DNA of 64,000 nt from Nostoc sp. UHCC 0702. GTDB lineage: Bacteria > Cyanobacteriota > Cyanobacteriia > Cyanobacteriales > Nostocaceae. Below, one piece after another: positions 17,868 through 27,804 of the stretch (the first letter of the stretch is position 1; each line of letters begins with the position of its first letter). The notes under the pieces were generated by a model. That model did not search any database. It was given only the letters and a program-made list of their open reading frames with translations, and had not been told where the DNA came from. Location: positions 124,001-188,000 of the forward strand of contig CP071065.1 of assembly GCA_017164015.1 (NCBI GenBank). Direction: 5' to 3'. The translations under genes were made by a program, and so were the position numbers.

Positions 17868-17883
17868 TTGTTATCCTCTAGAA

Positions 17884-18480
17884 ATGACAATAGTTACACA
17901 AAAACCTCTTAATAAAACAGTAGAGTCGCCAGAAAAACTGGCGCATAAGCGTTTGACAGCAGAGCGAATGCAAGATGTTCACCTGTTACTGCAAAACTTA
18001 GTTAATAATGAGGAAGCGACTGTTAAACTTGTGCTGGATTGTCTCTATGATATTGGTTCGATCAATTTTATTGACCAAAAGTTTCGCGCTCGTTCTTTAA
18101 ACAAGACGGTGAAATTAATTGCCCGGATGTCTAAGCCTGTATTTAAGGTTTTTGCATGGCATTGGTTTAAAAAGAACTGTCCCCAGTTAATTGCTAATTG
18201 GTTACAAACCCAAGTAGCTTTTGTAGTTCCAATAGCTAAGCCTAAAGAAATAGCTATTGAAGTTTCAGAAGTTCAACCATATTCCCTGTTAGAAGCAGAC
18301 AGTCTCAAAAGAGAGGTTAAGTATTTGCGTCATCAGGTTAGATGGCTAACTGGGATTACCATAGTCGCACTTTCTGCTTTAGGCATAACAATCACTACAC
18401 TAAACCGTAATCCAGAAGCACCATTACAAAGCAGACAAGCAGTTCAATCGATAATGCGTGTAACAAGGCAGTCCGAATGA
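17884..18480 (+). CDS. Hypothetical protein with a C-terminal membrane anchor
   Basis: A 198-residue protein from the ATG at 17884 (MTIVTQKPLNKT); an upstream TTG would add ten unlikely residues. The N-terminal about 120 residues are helical and basic (MQDVHLLLQNLVNNEEATVK, KTVKLIARMSKPVFKVFAWH). A coiled-coil stretch (DSLKREVKYLRHQVRWL) leads into one TM helix (GITIVALSALGITITTL, about residues 157-173), leaving a short tail. I do not recognise the family. The arrangement suggests a cytoplasmic domain tethered to the inner membrane. Confidence 0.65.
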   Translation: MTIVTQKPLNKTVESPEKLAHKRLTAERMQDVHLLLQNLVNNEEATVKLVLDCLYDIGSINFIDQKFRARSLNKTVKLIARMSKPVFKVFAWHWFKKNCPQLIANWLQTQVAFVVPIAKPKEIAIEVSEVQPYSLLEADSLKREVKYLRHQVRWLTGITIVALSALGITITTLNRNPEAPLQSRQAVQSIMRVTRQSE

Positions 18481-18585
18481 AACAGTTTTCACATTACGGT
18501 CTTGGTGTCTCCCAAAACGAGGCTAAAACTCTCTTCATTCTTGCCTCCTGTCTTATCCCAAAGATAAATATTTACGCAGACCTAC

Positions 18586-20061
18586 TTAACTACCTACCCA
18601 AGCAAGACACAACTTACGGAAATCGTTTCCCCTAACTTCAAAATTTGGGTATTGATCGAAACTCGCACAAGCAGGAGACAACAGCACTACGGGTGCTTGA
18701 TACTGTTTGGCTAATTCCGCCGCTCTTGGGACTGCCTTCTCCATCGTTTCCACGATTTCGTAATGAGAATAACCCACCTCTTGTAAGCGTTGGGCAAATG
18801 CTGGTGCAGCACTGCCAATCAATAATACCGCTGCTGCTTGAGTTTGAATTTTTGCTAACCAGCCAACATCATCACCAGGTTTTGCTTCTCCACCTGCAAT
18901 CAAAATTGCTGGACTTTTCACCGATGCTAACCCCACTTCCGCAGCATCATAGTTAGTGGCTTTGCTGTCGTTAATAAAGTCAATACCTTCCCAAGTGCAA
19001 ATATATTCTAACCGATGGGGAACACCAGGAAATTGGCGAATCGCAGTATCAATGGCATCACGATTAATTCCTGCTAACCGCGCCGCTGCTACCGCCATCA
19101 GCAGATTTTGCAAGTTATGTTCACCTACCATTCGCAAAGCCGAGGCTTCCACAATTCTTTCTGTTGTGGAGTTCTGCAACTTTTCTACAATCCAGCCATC
19201 TTCAATATAAAAGCCTTGTTCCCCGATTAAAAAATCCTTGCCTTTTACACTTGTCCAGTAGGCATCAGGCCAATCACTTTTACCGACTTTGTGCAAATAA
19301 GGATCATCACCGTTGAATATTTGTAAATCCGACTGACGCAACAGCTTGGCTTTAATGTTGTAGTAGTTTTCTAAAGTCTTGTGACGCGCAAGATGATCCG
19401 GTGTAAAAGTTGTCCAAACACCGATACGAGGCGCAAGGGTTACAGAAGATTCAATTTGATAGCTGCTAATTTCTGCAATCACCCAGTCGAGTGAGGGGGA
19501 TGAGGGGGATGGGGGGGATGAGGAGGATATTGATATTACTTCTTTATCTCCCCCTGCTTCCTTATCTCCCCCTGCTCCCCTGCTCCCCTGCTCAAGAGCT
19601 TTCTTCAAAGACAGGGCAACTTCACAGGCGGCGTAGCCGATGTTACCGCAAGCGGGGGCATTTAATCCGGCTGTTTGGAAAATTGCGGCAATCAAGGCAG
19701 TGGTTGTGGTTTTGCCGTTGGTGCCGGTGATTCCTACCCAAGGTACAGTTTGTAAGTGTCGCCAAGCGAGTTCCATTTCGCCAATGGTTTCAATGCCTAA
19801 TTCTCGTGCTTTGACTAACACGGGAATATCCCAAGGGACACCAGGACTGACAACAATTAATTGGGGTAAATCAGTATCATTCAATTCTGGGGAATATCCC
19901 AGTTTAACAATTATCTGTTCGTCAGCAAGTTCTTGTTGTTGTTTGAGAAGGGTTTCGGAGGTGTTGCGATCGCTCAGTTCCACCTCCCAGCCTTCCCGTT
20001 TCAACAATCTCGCCGCAGCAATACCGGATTTTCCCAATCCAATTACAGAAGCTCTTGGCAT
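18586..20061 (-). CDS. murD: UDP-N-acetylmuramoyl-L-alanine--D-glutamate ligase
   Basis: A cytoplasmic peptidoglycan-precursor ligase (about 491 residues from [13 protein letters not shown]) that adds D-Glu to UDP-MurNAc-L-Ala with ATP. Motifs: N-terminal Rossmann-like [18 protein letters not shown], the P-loop [15 protein letters not shown] (about 107-121), TPDHLARH, and [16 protein letters not shown] in the C-terminal domain. An in-frame insert between the P-loop domain and the conserved [11 protein letters not shown] ([18 protein letters not shown], then a Ser/Pro-rich run) makes the protein longer than usual. A GTG start at 20091 would add ten residues. The gene lies 54-84 bases downstream of glyS on the same strand. 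Confidence 0.93.
   Translation of the reverse strand: MPRASVIGLGKSGIAAARLLKREGWEVELSDRNTSETLLKQQQELADEQIIVKLGYSPELNDTDLPQLIVVSPGVPWDIPVLVKARELGIETIGEMELAWRHLQTVPWVGITGTNGKTTTTALIAAIFQTAGLNAPACGNIGYAACEVALSLKKALEQGSRGAGGDKEAGGDKEVISISSSSPPSPSSPSLDWVIAEISSYQIESSVTLAPRIGVWTTFTPDHLARHKTLENYYNIKAKLLRQSDLQIFNGDDPYLHKVGKSDWPDAYWTSVKGKDFLIGEQGFYIEDGWIVEKLQNSTTERIVEASALRMVGEHNLQNLLMAVAAARLAGINRDAIDTAIRQFPGVPHRLEYICTWEGIDFINDSKATNYDAAEVGLASVKSPAILIAGGEAKPGDDVGWLAKIQTQAAAVLLIGSAAPAFAQRLQEVGYSHYEIVETMEKAVPRAAELAKQYQAPVVLLSPACASFDQYPNFEVRGNDFRKLCLAWVGS
19484..19600. repeat. In-frame short tandem repeats inside murD
   Basis: GATGAGGGG/GGATGG units at 19490-19535 and two kinds of repeat, CTTATCTCCCCCTGC and the octamer TGCTCCCC, at 19550-19595. 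The region is a multiple of three and keeps murD open, coding about 36 low-complexity residues. Confidence 0.85.
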
Positions 20062-20144
20062 AGACTGTAGCAGAGTACCCTGGTTAAGCACTCCCTATAC
20101 TACCGCTTCTCGGCAAAAATTACACCACCTTTTGTTGCTTAATG

Positions 20145-22295
20145 CTACAGATTTTTGACGATCGCACCAAAATCAGCCAACACACGGGCCTGATTCCGCA
20201 GTAATCCCAGCAAATACAAGCGATTGCGCTTGATTTGGGGGTCGGAATCCATGACTAAAACGCTATCGGGGCCATCAAAAAAGTTACTTACGGTAGGAGC
20301 AATTTTTTCTAACGCTGCTACTAACAGTTGATAATTCCTTGATTGCTGGGCTGTTTGAGTTTGCGGTACTAAATCAATAACAGCATCGTAGAAAGCTGCT
20401 TCCGAAGGCTTTTGAAATAATTCTTTGTCAATTACTGCTGTTGGTTCTAGCTGTTTGGTATCTAAATCGCCTTGGGCTGCTAGCCTTGTGGAACGGTTGA
20501 CGGTTTCGTAGATTTTATCGAGGGTACCTTCCACACGGATTTGTTGCAGGTACAAAGCGCGATCGCGTACATCCAATAAATCTTTTAACGCTCGTTCTGT
20601 ATATTCTGGGTCATTTTCTCCCAAAACGGCATTCACGAGGTCATAGTCAATTTGCTTTTCTTCTTGCAGTAAGGTGCGGATGCGTTGCAAGAAAAATTCT
20701 TGCAATGTTTTAGTTAATTCTCCTTGGTCTTTGTTGTATGTGGTTGCGAAATCTGTTGCTATTTGCTCTAATAAAGTTTCTAAATTTATTGGCAAATTAG
20801 CTGTCCATGTAATGTTAATTACAGCGTTTGCGGCTCGTCGCAAAGCAAATGGATCAGAGGAACCTGTGGGAATTAAACCCAATCCAAAAATACTTACCAA
20901 TGTGTCTAATCTATCTGCCAAACCGACAACTTGACCTGTTAGGCTTTGGGGTAAAATATCGTCGGCTCCCCGTGGCAAATAATGTTCAAAAATTGCTGTT
21001 GCTACTTCTGTTGGTTCGTTGCTAACTACAGCATATTTTTGTCCCATTATTCCTTGTAATTCTGGAAACTCGTAAACCATTTGGCTAACTAAATCAGCTT
21101 TAGCTAGCAATGCTGCTCTTTGGATATTATGGCGTTCTGGTTCTCCTAATTGCAGTTGTGTGGTTATTTGATCAGCGATTTTGATGACTCTATCTACCTT
21201 GGCGCGTAGAGAACCCAAGTCTTCTTGAAAAGTGACTTTTTCTAATTGTGGTAAAAAGCTTTCTAAAGGCTTGGCTAAATCAGTTTTATAGAAAAACTGT
21301 CCATCTGCCAATCTAGCGCGGATGACTCTTTCATTCCCCACAGCAATAATATCTGATTTCGTGGGGTCGCCGTTGGAAACAGTGACGAAATAAGGTAGTA
21401 ATTCTTGGTTATTTGCTGTTTGAAACACAGGAAAATAACGCTGATGACTTACCATAACTGTGGTAATTACTTCCACAGGCAAGTGCAAAAATTCTGGTTC
21501 AAATCTGCCCACCACTGCGGAGGGCCATTCTACTAGGTTAGTAACTTCTGCTAACAAATTAGGATAGATTTCAGTGGAACCGTTTAAATTTTGTACTGCT
21601 TCCTGAACTTGCTGTTTAATTGTAGTTGCTCGTTCATCAGTATCAACTACGACAGAGGCAGAACGTAGGGTAGCGACGTAATCAGTTGCTTGCTGAATTG
21701 TCACGGTTTCTGGATGTAAGACGCGATGACCGTAAGAAATGCGATCGCTGGTAATCGTTTCGGAACCATTTTCTAAGGCGATCGGCAGTACTGTCTCATC
21801 TAACAAAGCCACCAGCCAGCGAATTGGCCGGGAAAACTTCATATCTCCGTCACCCCAGCGCATCAACCGCTTACCTTCTAAACTGGAAATCCACTGAGGT
21901 ACAAGTTCTATCAAAATTTCCGCCACCGGACGGCCAGGAATTCGGCGTTGCACAAAGACAAAATCCCCTTTGTCTGTGGGGCGAACAAACAGCGCGTCGA
22001 GTTCCACTCCTTGCTTTTTGGCAAAGCCTGCTGCGGCTGGTGTCGGGTTTCCATCTTTAAAAGCTGCTTGGGCGGGGGGGCCTTTAATTTCCTCTTCCCG
22101 GTCTGGTTGCTTGGATGGTAGACCTTTAATCAGGATTGCTAAGCGTCGGGGAGTACCGTAAACTTCCACAGCTGCGCTTGTGAGGTTATTGGCTTCTAGA
22201 CTTTGGGGAATGCGCGATCGCCACTGCACTAGGGCATCACTAAGAAAGTTTGCAGGTAGTTCTTCTGTACCAACTTCTAATAAAAATGCAGGCAT
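20145..22295 (-). CDS. glyS: Glycine--tRNA ligase beta subunit
   Basis: The 716-residue beta chain of the bacterial alpha2-beta2 glycyl-tRNA synthetase, which charges tRNA-Gly together with GlyQ (not in this window). It opens with [20 protein letters not shown], the invariant start of the family, and contains PTRRLA-like [33 protein letters not shown], and the C-terminal anticodon-binding (DALR-like) region ending [19 protein letters not shown]. Length and motifs are normal. It is followed by murD on the same strand with a short gap. Confidence 0.95.
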   Translation of the reverse strand: MPAFLLEVGTEELPANFLSDALVQWRSRIPQSLEANNLTSAAVEVYGTPRRLAILIKGLPSKQPDREEEIKGPPAQAAFKDGNPTPAAAGFAKKQGVELDALFVRPTDKGDFVFVQRRIPGRPVAEILIELVPQWISSLEGKRLMRWGDGDMKFSRPIRWLVALLDETVLPIALENGSETITSDRISYGHRVLHPETVTIQQATDYVATLRSASVVVDTDERATTIKQQVQEAVQNLNGSTEIYPNLLAEVTNLVEWPSAVVGRFEPEFLHLPVEVITTVMVSHQRYFPVFQTANNQELLPYFVTVSNGDPTKSDIIAVGNERVIRARLADGQFFYKTDLAKPLESFLPQLEKVTFQEDLGSLRAKVDRVIKIADQITTQLQLGEPERHNIQRAALLAKADLVSQMVYEFPELQGIMGQKYAVVSNEPTEVATAIFEHYLPRGADDILPQSLTGQVVGLADRLDTLVSIFGLGLIPTGSSDPFALRRAANAVINITWTANLPINLETLLEQIATDFATTYNKDQGELTKTLQEFFLQRIRTLLQEEKQIDYDLVNAVLGENDPEYTERALKDLLDVRDRALYLQQIRVEGTLDKIYETVNRSTRLAAQGDLDTKQLEPTAVIDKELFQKPSEAAFYDAVIDLVPQTQTAQQSRNYQLLVAALEKIAPTVSNFFDGPDSVLVMDSDPQIKRNRLYLLGLLRNQARVLADFGAIVKNL

Positions 22296-22456
22296 AGGAC
22301 AATGTTTTTAACTTGGCGTAGCTCAACTTTATCAGTCAATTCCAACAGTTTACCTTGCCGTAATGCTGACGTATGTATGCCATGCAAAACAGTTTAGCAA
22401 GGACTTTATTGAGCGCAGAGTGCTTTAACTAACCAAGACTCCAAGCCCCATCACCT

Positions 22457-22696
22457 GTGCAAGTGGCGTTGGTTAGACTAACAAGCGCAAATTTTCTAAC
22501 CAGGATTATAAAAAAACTACTGGTAATCGCTTTGAGTGCTTTATCTTCCACAATCATTGTTGAAATTGGGATCAAATGTAAAAATCTCAAGGAGAGTATC
22601 TTTCAACAAATACCTTTGAGACAAAATGTAAATGATTTATCTTTTTCAGATTTGTTTATTTATCTCCCAAAAACAAAAATAAATCTTAATACCTAA
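22457..22696 (+). CDS. Doubtful small membrane-segment ORF
   Basis: A 79-codon frame starting with GTG. It has one hydrophobic segment (LLVIALSALSSTIIVEIGI, about residues 21-39) and a polar tail. No family is recognised and there is no clear ribosome-binding site. The only support is the hairpin that follows its stop codon within six bases. It could equally be chance. Confidence 0.28.
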   Translation: MQVALVRLTSANFLTRIIKKLLVIALSALSSTIIVEIGIKCKNLKESIFQQIPLRQNVNDLSFSDLFIYLPKTKINLNT

Positions 22697-22701
22697 GTAA
22701 A

Positions 22702-22721
22702 AAATCCCAGTTTGGGGATTT
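22702..22721 (+). terminator. Weak terminator-like hairpin
   Basis: AAATCCC (22702-22708) pairs with GGGATTT (22715-22721) across a 6-base loop, flanked by A- and T-containing runs. It follows the small ORF ending at 22696. Confidence 0.4.
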
Positions 22722-23009
22722 GATGTTACAATTAATATAAAAGTTTCATCTATTTTTTAAAACTAACAATAAAATCTAGTATCCTAATATCTATAAGGGA
22801 AAGTATATAACGATCAATAATAGGAGTTTGTATAAACTGGATTGTTCCATTCATGATGTATTCATTTTTATATGTCTAATTGTGCAGTTAATAAACTGTC
22901 ATATCTCTACGCCTAAACTCTGGTGTAGACAATCACTAAAGTAGTAGTATTTATGGGTATTTAAAATAGACCTGAGCTTTAGAAGCTCATTTCAAAAAAT
23001 TTACACATT

Positions 23010-24299
23010 ATGCAGATTCTGATTTATTCTTACAACTATCATCCAGAGCCGATCGGAATAGCGCCCTTGATGACTGAATTGGCAGAAGGACTGGTAGAAC
23101 GAGGTCATCAAGTGCGGGTGGTTACAGGGATGCCTAACTATCCTCAACGCCAGATATATGCAGGCTATCAGGGAAAGTGGTATCTCACAGAAAAAAACAA
23201 TGGCGTGACTGTCCAGCGTAGTTACCTACGAATCAAATCCAAACCCAATCTGATAGACAGGCTACTGTTAGAGTTGAGTTTTATCGTTACTAGCTTGCCG
23301 CAAGCCTTCAATGGCAAACGACCAGATGTGATACTGCTAACAATACCCCCGCTACTGGTTTCACTACCAGCAGCTTTACTTGGGAAATTATATAAATGCC
23401 CAGTAGTGCTGAATGTACAAGATATTCTGCCAGAAGCAGCGGTGCGCGTCGGGTTAATGGAAAATAAATGGATGATTAAAGCGTGTGAAGCTTTAGAGAA
23501 ATTTGCATATCGCAACGTACAAAACATCAGTGTGATAGCCGATGGTTTTTTGGAGAATTTAGTGGCAAAGGGAGTGCCTGCAAAGAAGATAGTTTGCATT
23601 CCCAATTGGGTAAATGTGAATTTCATTCGCCCCTTAGCAAAGGAGAAAAACCACTGGAAATCTGCCCATCAGCTAGATGGAAAATTTGTAGTGATGTACT
23701 CTGGTAACATCGCCCTGACGCAAGGATTAGAGACAGTAATAGCCGCAGCCGCACGCTTGCGTCATATTAAAGATATTGTCTTTGTGATTGCTGGCGAATC
23801 AACAGCCTTGGCAAGATTGCAAGAATATTGTTTATCCTGTGGGGCAGATAATGTTTTGCTATTGCCATTGCAACCGCGAGAACAATTACCCCAAATGCTA
23901 GCAGCTGCTGATGTCGGATTGATTGTGCAAAAGCATAATGTAATTTCCTTCAATATGCCTTCCAAAATACCACTGTTGCTAGCAAGCGGTCGCCCAATAG
24001 TGGCTTCGGTACCTGCTACTGGTACGGCTGCTAAGGCAATTACACAGAGTGGCGGCGGTATTATTGTAGAACCAGAGTCACCTTTAGCCTTGGCGGAGGC
24101 GGTGCTGGATTTATACAATAATTCGACGCTGGCGGCACAGCTAGGTCGCAAAGGCAGAGAGTTTGCTGTCGAACGCTATTCTTTTAAACAGGCAATTGAC
24201 CAATATGAAGAGCTATTTTTTAAAGTAGTTAGCAAACAAACCTCAACTTTGGATAGCACACGACCATTGAAATCTCAAAAATCAGTTGTTGATATCTGA
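23010..24299 (+). CDS. WcaI/WbuB-like family 4 glycosyltransferase
   Basis: A 429-residue GT-B fold enzyme that transfers a sugar to an envelope or exopolysaccharide precursor. The N-terminal acceptor domain begins MQILIYSYNYHPEPIGIAPL and contains GLVERGHQVRVVTGMPNYP, typical of the WcaI/WbuB group. The C-terminal GT4 donor domain contains VVMYSGNIALTQGLETVIAA (about residues 229-248) and the nucleotide-sugar region around PSKIPLLLASGRPIVASV. The last about 20 residues are unconserved. It stands alone with long spacers on both sides; donor and acceptor are unknown. Confidence 0.87.
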   Translation: MQILIYSYNYHPEPIGIAPLMTELAEGLVERGHQVRVVTGMPNYPQRQIYAGYQGKWYLTEKNNGVTVQRSYLRIKSKPNLIDRLLLELSFIVTSLPQAFNGKRPDVILLTIPPLLVSLPAALLGKLYKCPVVLNVQDILPEAAVRVGLMENKWMIKACEALEKFAYRNVQNISVIADGFLENLVAKGVPAKKIVCIPNWVNVNFIRPLAKEKNHWKSAHQLDGKFVVMYSGNIALTQGLETVIAAAARLRHIKDIVFVIAGESTALARLQEYCLSCGADNVLLLPLQPREQLPQMLAAADVGLIVQKHNVISFNMPSKIPLLLASGRPIVASVPATGTAAKAITQSGGGIIVEPESPLALAEAVLDLYNNSTLAAQLGRKGREFAVERYSFKQAIDQYEELFFKVVSKQTSTLDSTRPLKSQKSVVDI

Positions 24300-25015
24300 A
24301 AATTTGTATTGGGTAAAGAAGATTCCTGATTAAAGGATCTGAAACTTCAGTTTACAATCATGGTTTGTGTACCTGCGGTTTTAATGTAATTGGCTAGAGT
24401 AAAGTTTTATCAATTTTTAGACCAATGCAATGAGCCTAATCATCGAGAAAACAGCAGGCTTGTGATCGATAGTGGAGGATTGATTACACCAGAGAACACA
24501 CCAATAAATAATATGCGATCGCACCTACAAAAAATTTGAGTCATGGCAGGAGGTTAGCATGAGTTTGCTGTATATCAAGCTAGAATTAAGTCAGATAAAT
24601 CAAAACTTTCAGCGACTAAAAAATCTGAAATAGGCTCAATAAATTTGTCTAGAGGCAATGATGATGTGATTGCCTCTACCGCCGAGTTTATAACTTAATA
24701 AAATTGACTAAACCTATCAGTTAAGCGAAAACATCCAATCATATCATGTCCGGTTAATTAGTTATGATTCCCACAATCATTGCACCCCATCTCTAACCCC
24801 TCCCCGTGTACCAGGGCGGCCGCATCATGTCAATAAGGCTAGGCTATTCTCAATAGGCTCAAAAATAATCGCATTAAGCCATACTTATTGACAAAGATTT
24901 TAGCGTAGACGCTCTGCGGCTTGCCGAAGGCATCGCTTTGAGCCTTAGAAAATAAATCAAGCCATAAATACTGATTTTTCGTTAGGTCTTAATCTTGGTC
25001 GTGATCAAGAGTACT
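24300..25015. other. Repeat-rich spacer
   Basis: Holds a 9-bp hairpin (24651-24677), a repeat at 24736-24830 that is related in opposite orientation to 29460-29560 (shared ATATCATGTCCG and CCCTCCCCGTGTAC-like parts), and a common Nostoc motif GCGTAGACGCTCTGCGGCTT at 24903. No gene is seen. Confidence 0.5.
24651..24677 (+). terminator. Hairpin, possible terminator of the glycosyltransferase transcript
   Basis: A perfect 9-bp stem AGAGGCAAT/ATTGCCTCT with a 9-base loop. There is no T-run, and it lies 350 bases past the stop codon, so its role is uncertain. Confidence 0.3.
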
Positions 25016-26143
25016 TTAGATGCGTTCACCCTGGGGTATTGGGAGAGGGGAGGAGGCTTTGGGTAAATCAATTGAGAAGACACATCCTTGATGGGGGACA
25101 TCACGAACTGAGAGTATACCTTTGTTTAACGATACGGCGCGTCGTGAAATTGTAAGCCCAATCCCCAATCCTGATTTATCTGTTCCCATCTGAGAAAAAG
25201 CCTTAAAAAGTTCTTCCGCCTCACCAGGCGGGAGTCCTCCACATTGATCCTCTATTTCAAGCAAAACACGCCCACCTACAGCCTTACCGCGTATCCATAC
25301 AATCCCACCCTGCTTGGTAAACTTAATGGCATTTTGAACCAGATTCGATAAGGCAGATATTATTAGGTGACGATCTATTAAAACCTCCAATTCCGGCGCT
25401 ACCTCAACACGCACCTCAATTGATTTCCCACTTGCTTCAAACCATGCAGTAGCCTCAACTTCACTGACTAGGTGAATAACTCGACATCTCTGATATTGTC
25501 CGGTTGATTCGTTCCGCAGTCGCACCTCAACAAGTGAACGATCAATAATTTCTCTCATACGCCTATGGGCATTTTCAAGAATACGAGATGTACTTCCATT
25601 GGCTCCGACTTTCCCTGTGATTATAAGTTGGGAAGCTAAAGTAGCGGAGGTCAACGCATTTCGCAACTCATGTGCTAGAAATCCCAGACGTAGAACCTCA
25701 TCCCGCTCTGCATTCTCACGCTGACCTCGATTAAACTCTGTAACCGCTTCAGCGATAGCGATATCGAGGCAGAAATTTAATCGATTGAATTCACGAGGGG
25801 ATGCTGTTTCACTACTATTCTCCTGAATATACTGAGTGATAGCTTGACAAAGAGCGCCGTAGCCATGAACAACCTGAGAAATGCTGTAGCCAAGTTTTAA
25901 CGACTCTTTCCCCCGGCGCTCTGCGGACGCTCTGTGAACACTTTCTATAGAATTGTTATGTGCTTCCCCAGATTCATATATATCAGCATCAGCACGTAAT
26001 ACCTCAATGAGTTCATCGTAGAACACAGGTAATCCTCTTTCCATTTCGTCGCTCGAACTCATGGAATCAGCAAGACGCGCGATCTTTTTTGAACACAAGG
26101 CGAGAATTTCGTCACGTTCTGCTAAGAGAAATTCATGTAACAT
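25016..26143 (-). CDS. Soluble sensor histidine kinase with RsbR-like N-terminal helical domain
   Basis: A 375-residue kinase without TM segments. Residues 1-140 (MLHEFLLAERDEILALCSKK, LGYSISQVVHGYGALCQAI) resemble the RsbRD-type helical sensor domain. The phosphoacceptor helix is LGFLAHELRNALTSATLAS near residue 158. The ATPase domain shows the N-box ALSNLVQNAIKF, EIEDQCGGLPPGEAEELF (G1; the usual DNG is replaced by DQCGG, a variant known in the group), and GLGIGLTISRRAV. The last about 12 residues (SSPLPIPQGERI) are encoded by a repeat also seen at 29456 and 32773. No response regulator is adjacent. The sequence style looks more proteobacterial than cyanobacterial, so transfer is possible. 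Confidence 0.87.
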   Translation of the reverse strand: MLHEFLLAERDEILALCSKKIARLADSMSSSDEMERGLPVFYDELIEVLRADADIYESGEAHNNSIESVHRASAERRGKESLKLGYSISQVVHGYGALCQAITQYIQENSSETASPREFNRLNFCLDIAIAEAVTEFNRGQRENAERDEVLRLGFLAHELRNALTSATLASQLIITGKVGANGSTSRILENAHRRMREIIDRSLVEVRLRNESTGQYQRCRVIHLVSEVEATAWFEASGKSIEVRVEVAPELEVLIDRHLIISALSNLVQNAIKFTKQGGIVWIRGKAVGGRVLLEIEDQCGGLPPGEAEELFKAFSQMGTDKSGLGIGLTISRRAVSLNKGILSVRDVPHQGCVFSIDLPKASSPLPIPQGERI

Positions 26144-26569
26144 TATGAATGTTCTTAATTTTAGACTTATTCTAGCATCAGGAGATCGCTAAAACAGCGA
26201 TCGCTCATAAGAGTAACTAGCAACTTGGGTTATATCTGCGAAACAGGCTCTCTTCTGCTTTCTCCTGAAAAATCGTCAGGACAACAAAAGGAATTTCAGG
26301 ACAGGAATGGCGTAGGCGCAGCCCAACCTAGGCATCGCTTTGTTGGTTAATTAAAATTAATCTGGCTAGGTTTTTTCTGCATTGTTAATCAACTTATACA
26401 ATTCAACTATCCATCAAACTCTTGTATATACTCGATTTCAAACGCCTAGTTGTTACACTTTTCACAAGCAGATCAATTAGGAACTATCTGGAAATCTTTT
26501 TGAGAACAGGCTCTACATTCATCAAATGAATCTAGGCTTGAAAGTAAACATCTATATCAAACAACACTA
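26144..26569. other. Divergent spacer between kinase and ComFB-like gene
   Basis: About 425 bases with no gene. A GCGATCGCT HIP1 site occurs near 26200 and a variant of the GCGTAGGCG...GGCATCGCTTTG repeat at 26310-26342. Promoters of both divergent genes should lie here. Confidence 0.5.
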
Positions 26570-26926
26570 ATGTCACATACGTTGATTAATTTAACATTGC
26601 CAATAGTCATTCAAGAAATTGAGAATGTCTTAGATGAGTACCCTGAACATCCTTATCAATTAGCTTTTTCGATTCATGAATTGCGTCAAAAGTTAATTGC
26701 CCATATTCTAAGTCATGTCCCTAACCGCTATGTAGTCGAAGGGGTACAGGAATTATCCAGCACCCCCAAAAGCCGCTACTCTTTCCCTCTACAGGAGCGG
26801 ATACAGATAGAAACAGTGGTTCACGGTAGTATTCTGCATATCCTGCGCGAAAACGCTGATTGGCTAAGTCGCCAGATCCTAACTCTGTCTCTTGTTGGGT
26901 CAGTTTTGCTCCCTAGTCTGATTTAA
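26570..26926 (+). CDS. ComFB-like domain protein (copy 2)
   Basis: A 118-residue paralogue of the protein at 8879, of identical length. It shares LINLTLPIVIQEIENVLDEY, EHPYQLAFSIHELRQKLIAH and ILSHVPNRYVV, the ComFB-like core, then diverges in its C-terminus, which here ends in a hydrophobic tail (ILTLSLVGSVLLPSLI). No cysteine pair is visible. A regulatory or cyclic-nucleotide-binding role is possible from the family but not shown here. Confidence 0.68.
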   Translation: MSHTLINLTLPIVIQEIENVLDEYPEHPYQLAFSIHELRQKLIAHILSHVPNRYVVEGVQELSSTPKSRYSFPLQERIQIETVVHGSILHILRENADWLSRQILTLSLVGSVLLPSLI

Positions 26927-27102
26927 TCACTTCATACTCTTGGGCAACAATACAGTAGAGAATATATTTTGCGCTAGGGTCAATATTTGCTTTTACGTTA
27001 GCGCAAAGTATGTACTGTACTCTGCCGTTTACTATGAGTAAAAATCCCACTAGATAAAAGGTTTCAGAATAAATTTTCTGTGCCTGAATTACCCTGAAGT
27101 GT

Positions 27103-27227
27103 ACTAGTACTTTGTCAAGTTAGTAATGAAGGGTTTGTAGTAAGCACTTTAGTGCTTAGAAAATAAGGACTAAAGTCCTGACTACGAACTTACTTACCCA
27201 TCAATTTAAACTTGACAGAACACTAGT
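27103..27227. mobile_element. MITE-like element, family C, ending in the DUF4360 stop codon
   Basis: About 125 bases with inverted ends ACTAGTACTTTGTCAAGTT and (complement of right end) ACTAGTGTTCTGTCAAGTT. Inside are two small palindromes, AGCACTTTAGTGCT and AGGACTAAAGTCCT, inside GTAG...CTAC. This inner pattern is common in cyanobacterial intergenic repeats. CTAG at both ends may be the target duplication. The remaining spacer (26927-27102) shows nothing. Confidence 0.7.
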
Positions 27228-27804
27228 TTTTACGACAGGTGCGATATTTGATGTGATAAACCAAACCTCGGTGTGCAAGATCGAAGGAGTCAACAGTAGC
27301 CATCCCTTGACCTTTGGCAGTCATTGCAGTATTCACCCGCATATTTACACTGTTACCACAGCCCGACCAAACATCAGCTACCGTCGCCAAACTATCTCGA
27401 ACATTATAGTCAGTTTCGCCACCAAAAGTCCGAGAAAAAACTGGGCCGCGGGTACCAGCAAAAAAGTACTCTGCTCTTAGTGTCCCAGTAGTTCCGGGAG
27501 CAATATAACCCCGATAATCAGCATCATAAAGGGAAATTTGAAAGCCTTGGGGTAATTTGATCGGAATACTCAAATTACAGCTTTTCCGCCTCTCTGCGGG
27601 AATATTCCCTATGGCTGCAAACTTGTCAAATAAAATGGTTAGCTCTTGACCATCGGGACTAACGCTAACACTGGCGGATTCATTGGGACAACCGCTACCA
27701 CCATAACTTGCACCTAAAATTTCAACTTTGGCATCAGCAAAGGCGGGGCTAACTGAAGCAGTAATTAATGTAAAGGCTGCAAGAAATACTTTTACAAATT
27801 TCAT
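27223..27804 (-). CDS. Secreted DUF4360 protein
   Basis: A 193-residue protein with a clear Sec signal peptide (MKFVKVFLAAFTLITASVSPAFA, cleavage near residue 23). The mature part has the DUF4360 pattern: LGASYGGSGCPNESASVSVS, LTILFDKFAAIGN, RKSCNLSIPIKLPQGFQ, and paired cysteines that could form disulfides (SGCG and YRTCRKN). The function is unknown; relatives occur in fungi and bacteria. Its stop codon TAG lies inside the terminal repeat of the family C element, so the 3' end of the transcript is element-derived. Confidence 0.83.
   Translation of the reverse strand: MKFVKVFLAAFTLITASVSPAFADAKVEILGASYGGSGCPNESASVSVSPDGQELTILFDKFAAIGNIPAERRKSCNLSIPIKLPQGFQISLYDADYRGYIAPGTTGTLRAEYFFAGTRGPVFSRTFGGETDYNVRDSLATVADVWSGCGNSVNMRVNTAMTAKGQGMATVDSFDLAHRGLVYHIKYRTCRKN

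Larger units (their letters stand above)
16843..17883. other. Long repeat-rich spacer with an eroded gene
   Basis: About 1 kb between the divergent kinase and the hypothetical membrane protein. It holds two MITE-like elements (16886-17015 and 17257-17356) and a region at about 17400-17867 with fragmentary coding character (see the pseudogene entry). Confidence 0.6.
22296..23009. other. Spacer upstream of a glycosyltransferase gene
   Basis: About 710 AT-rich bases. It holds one doubtful small frame (22457-22696) followed by a terminator-like hairpin, then 290 bases with nothing recognisable before the glycosyltransferase ATG. Confidence 0.5.

Noticed and set aside
24903..24940. GCGTAGACGCTCTGCGGC motif as a regulatory site
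   Set aside because: Variants recur at 17660 and 26310 in unrelated contexts; it is a dispersed repeat rather than a site tied to one gene.
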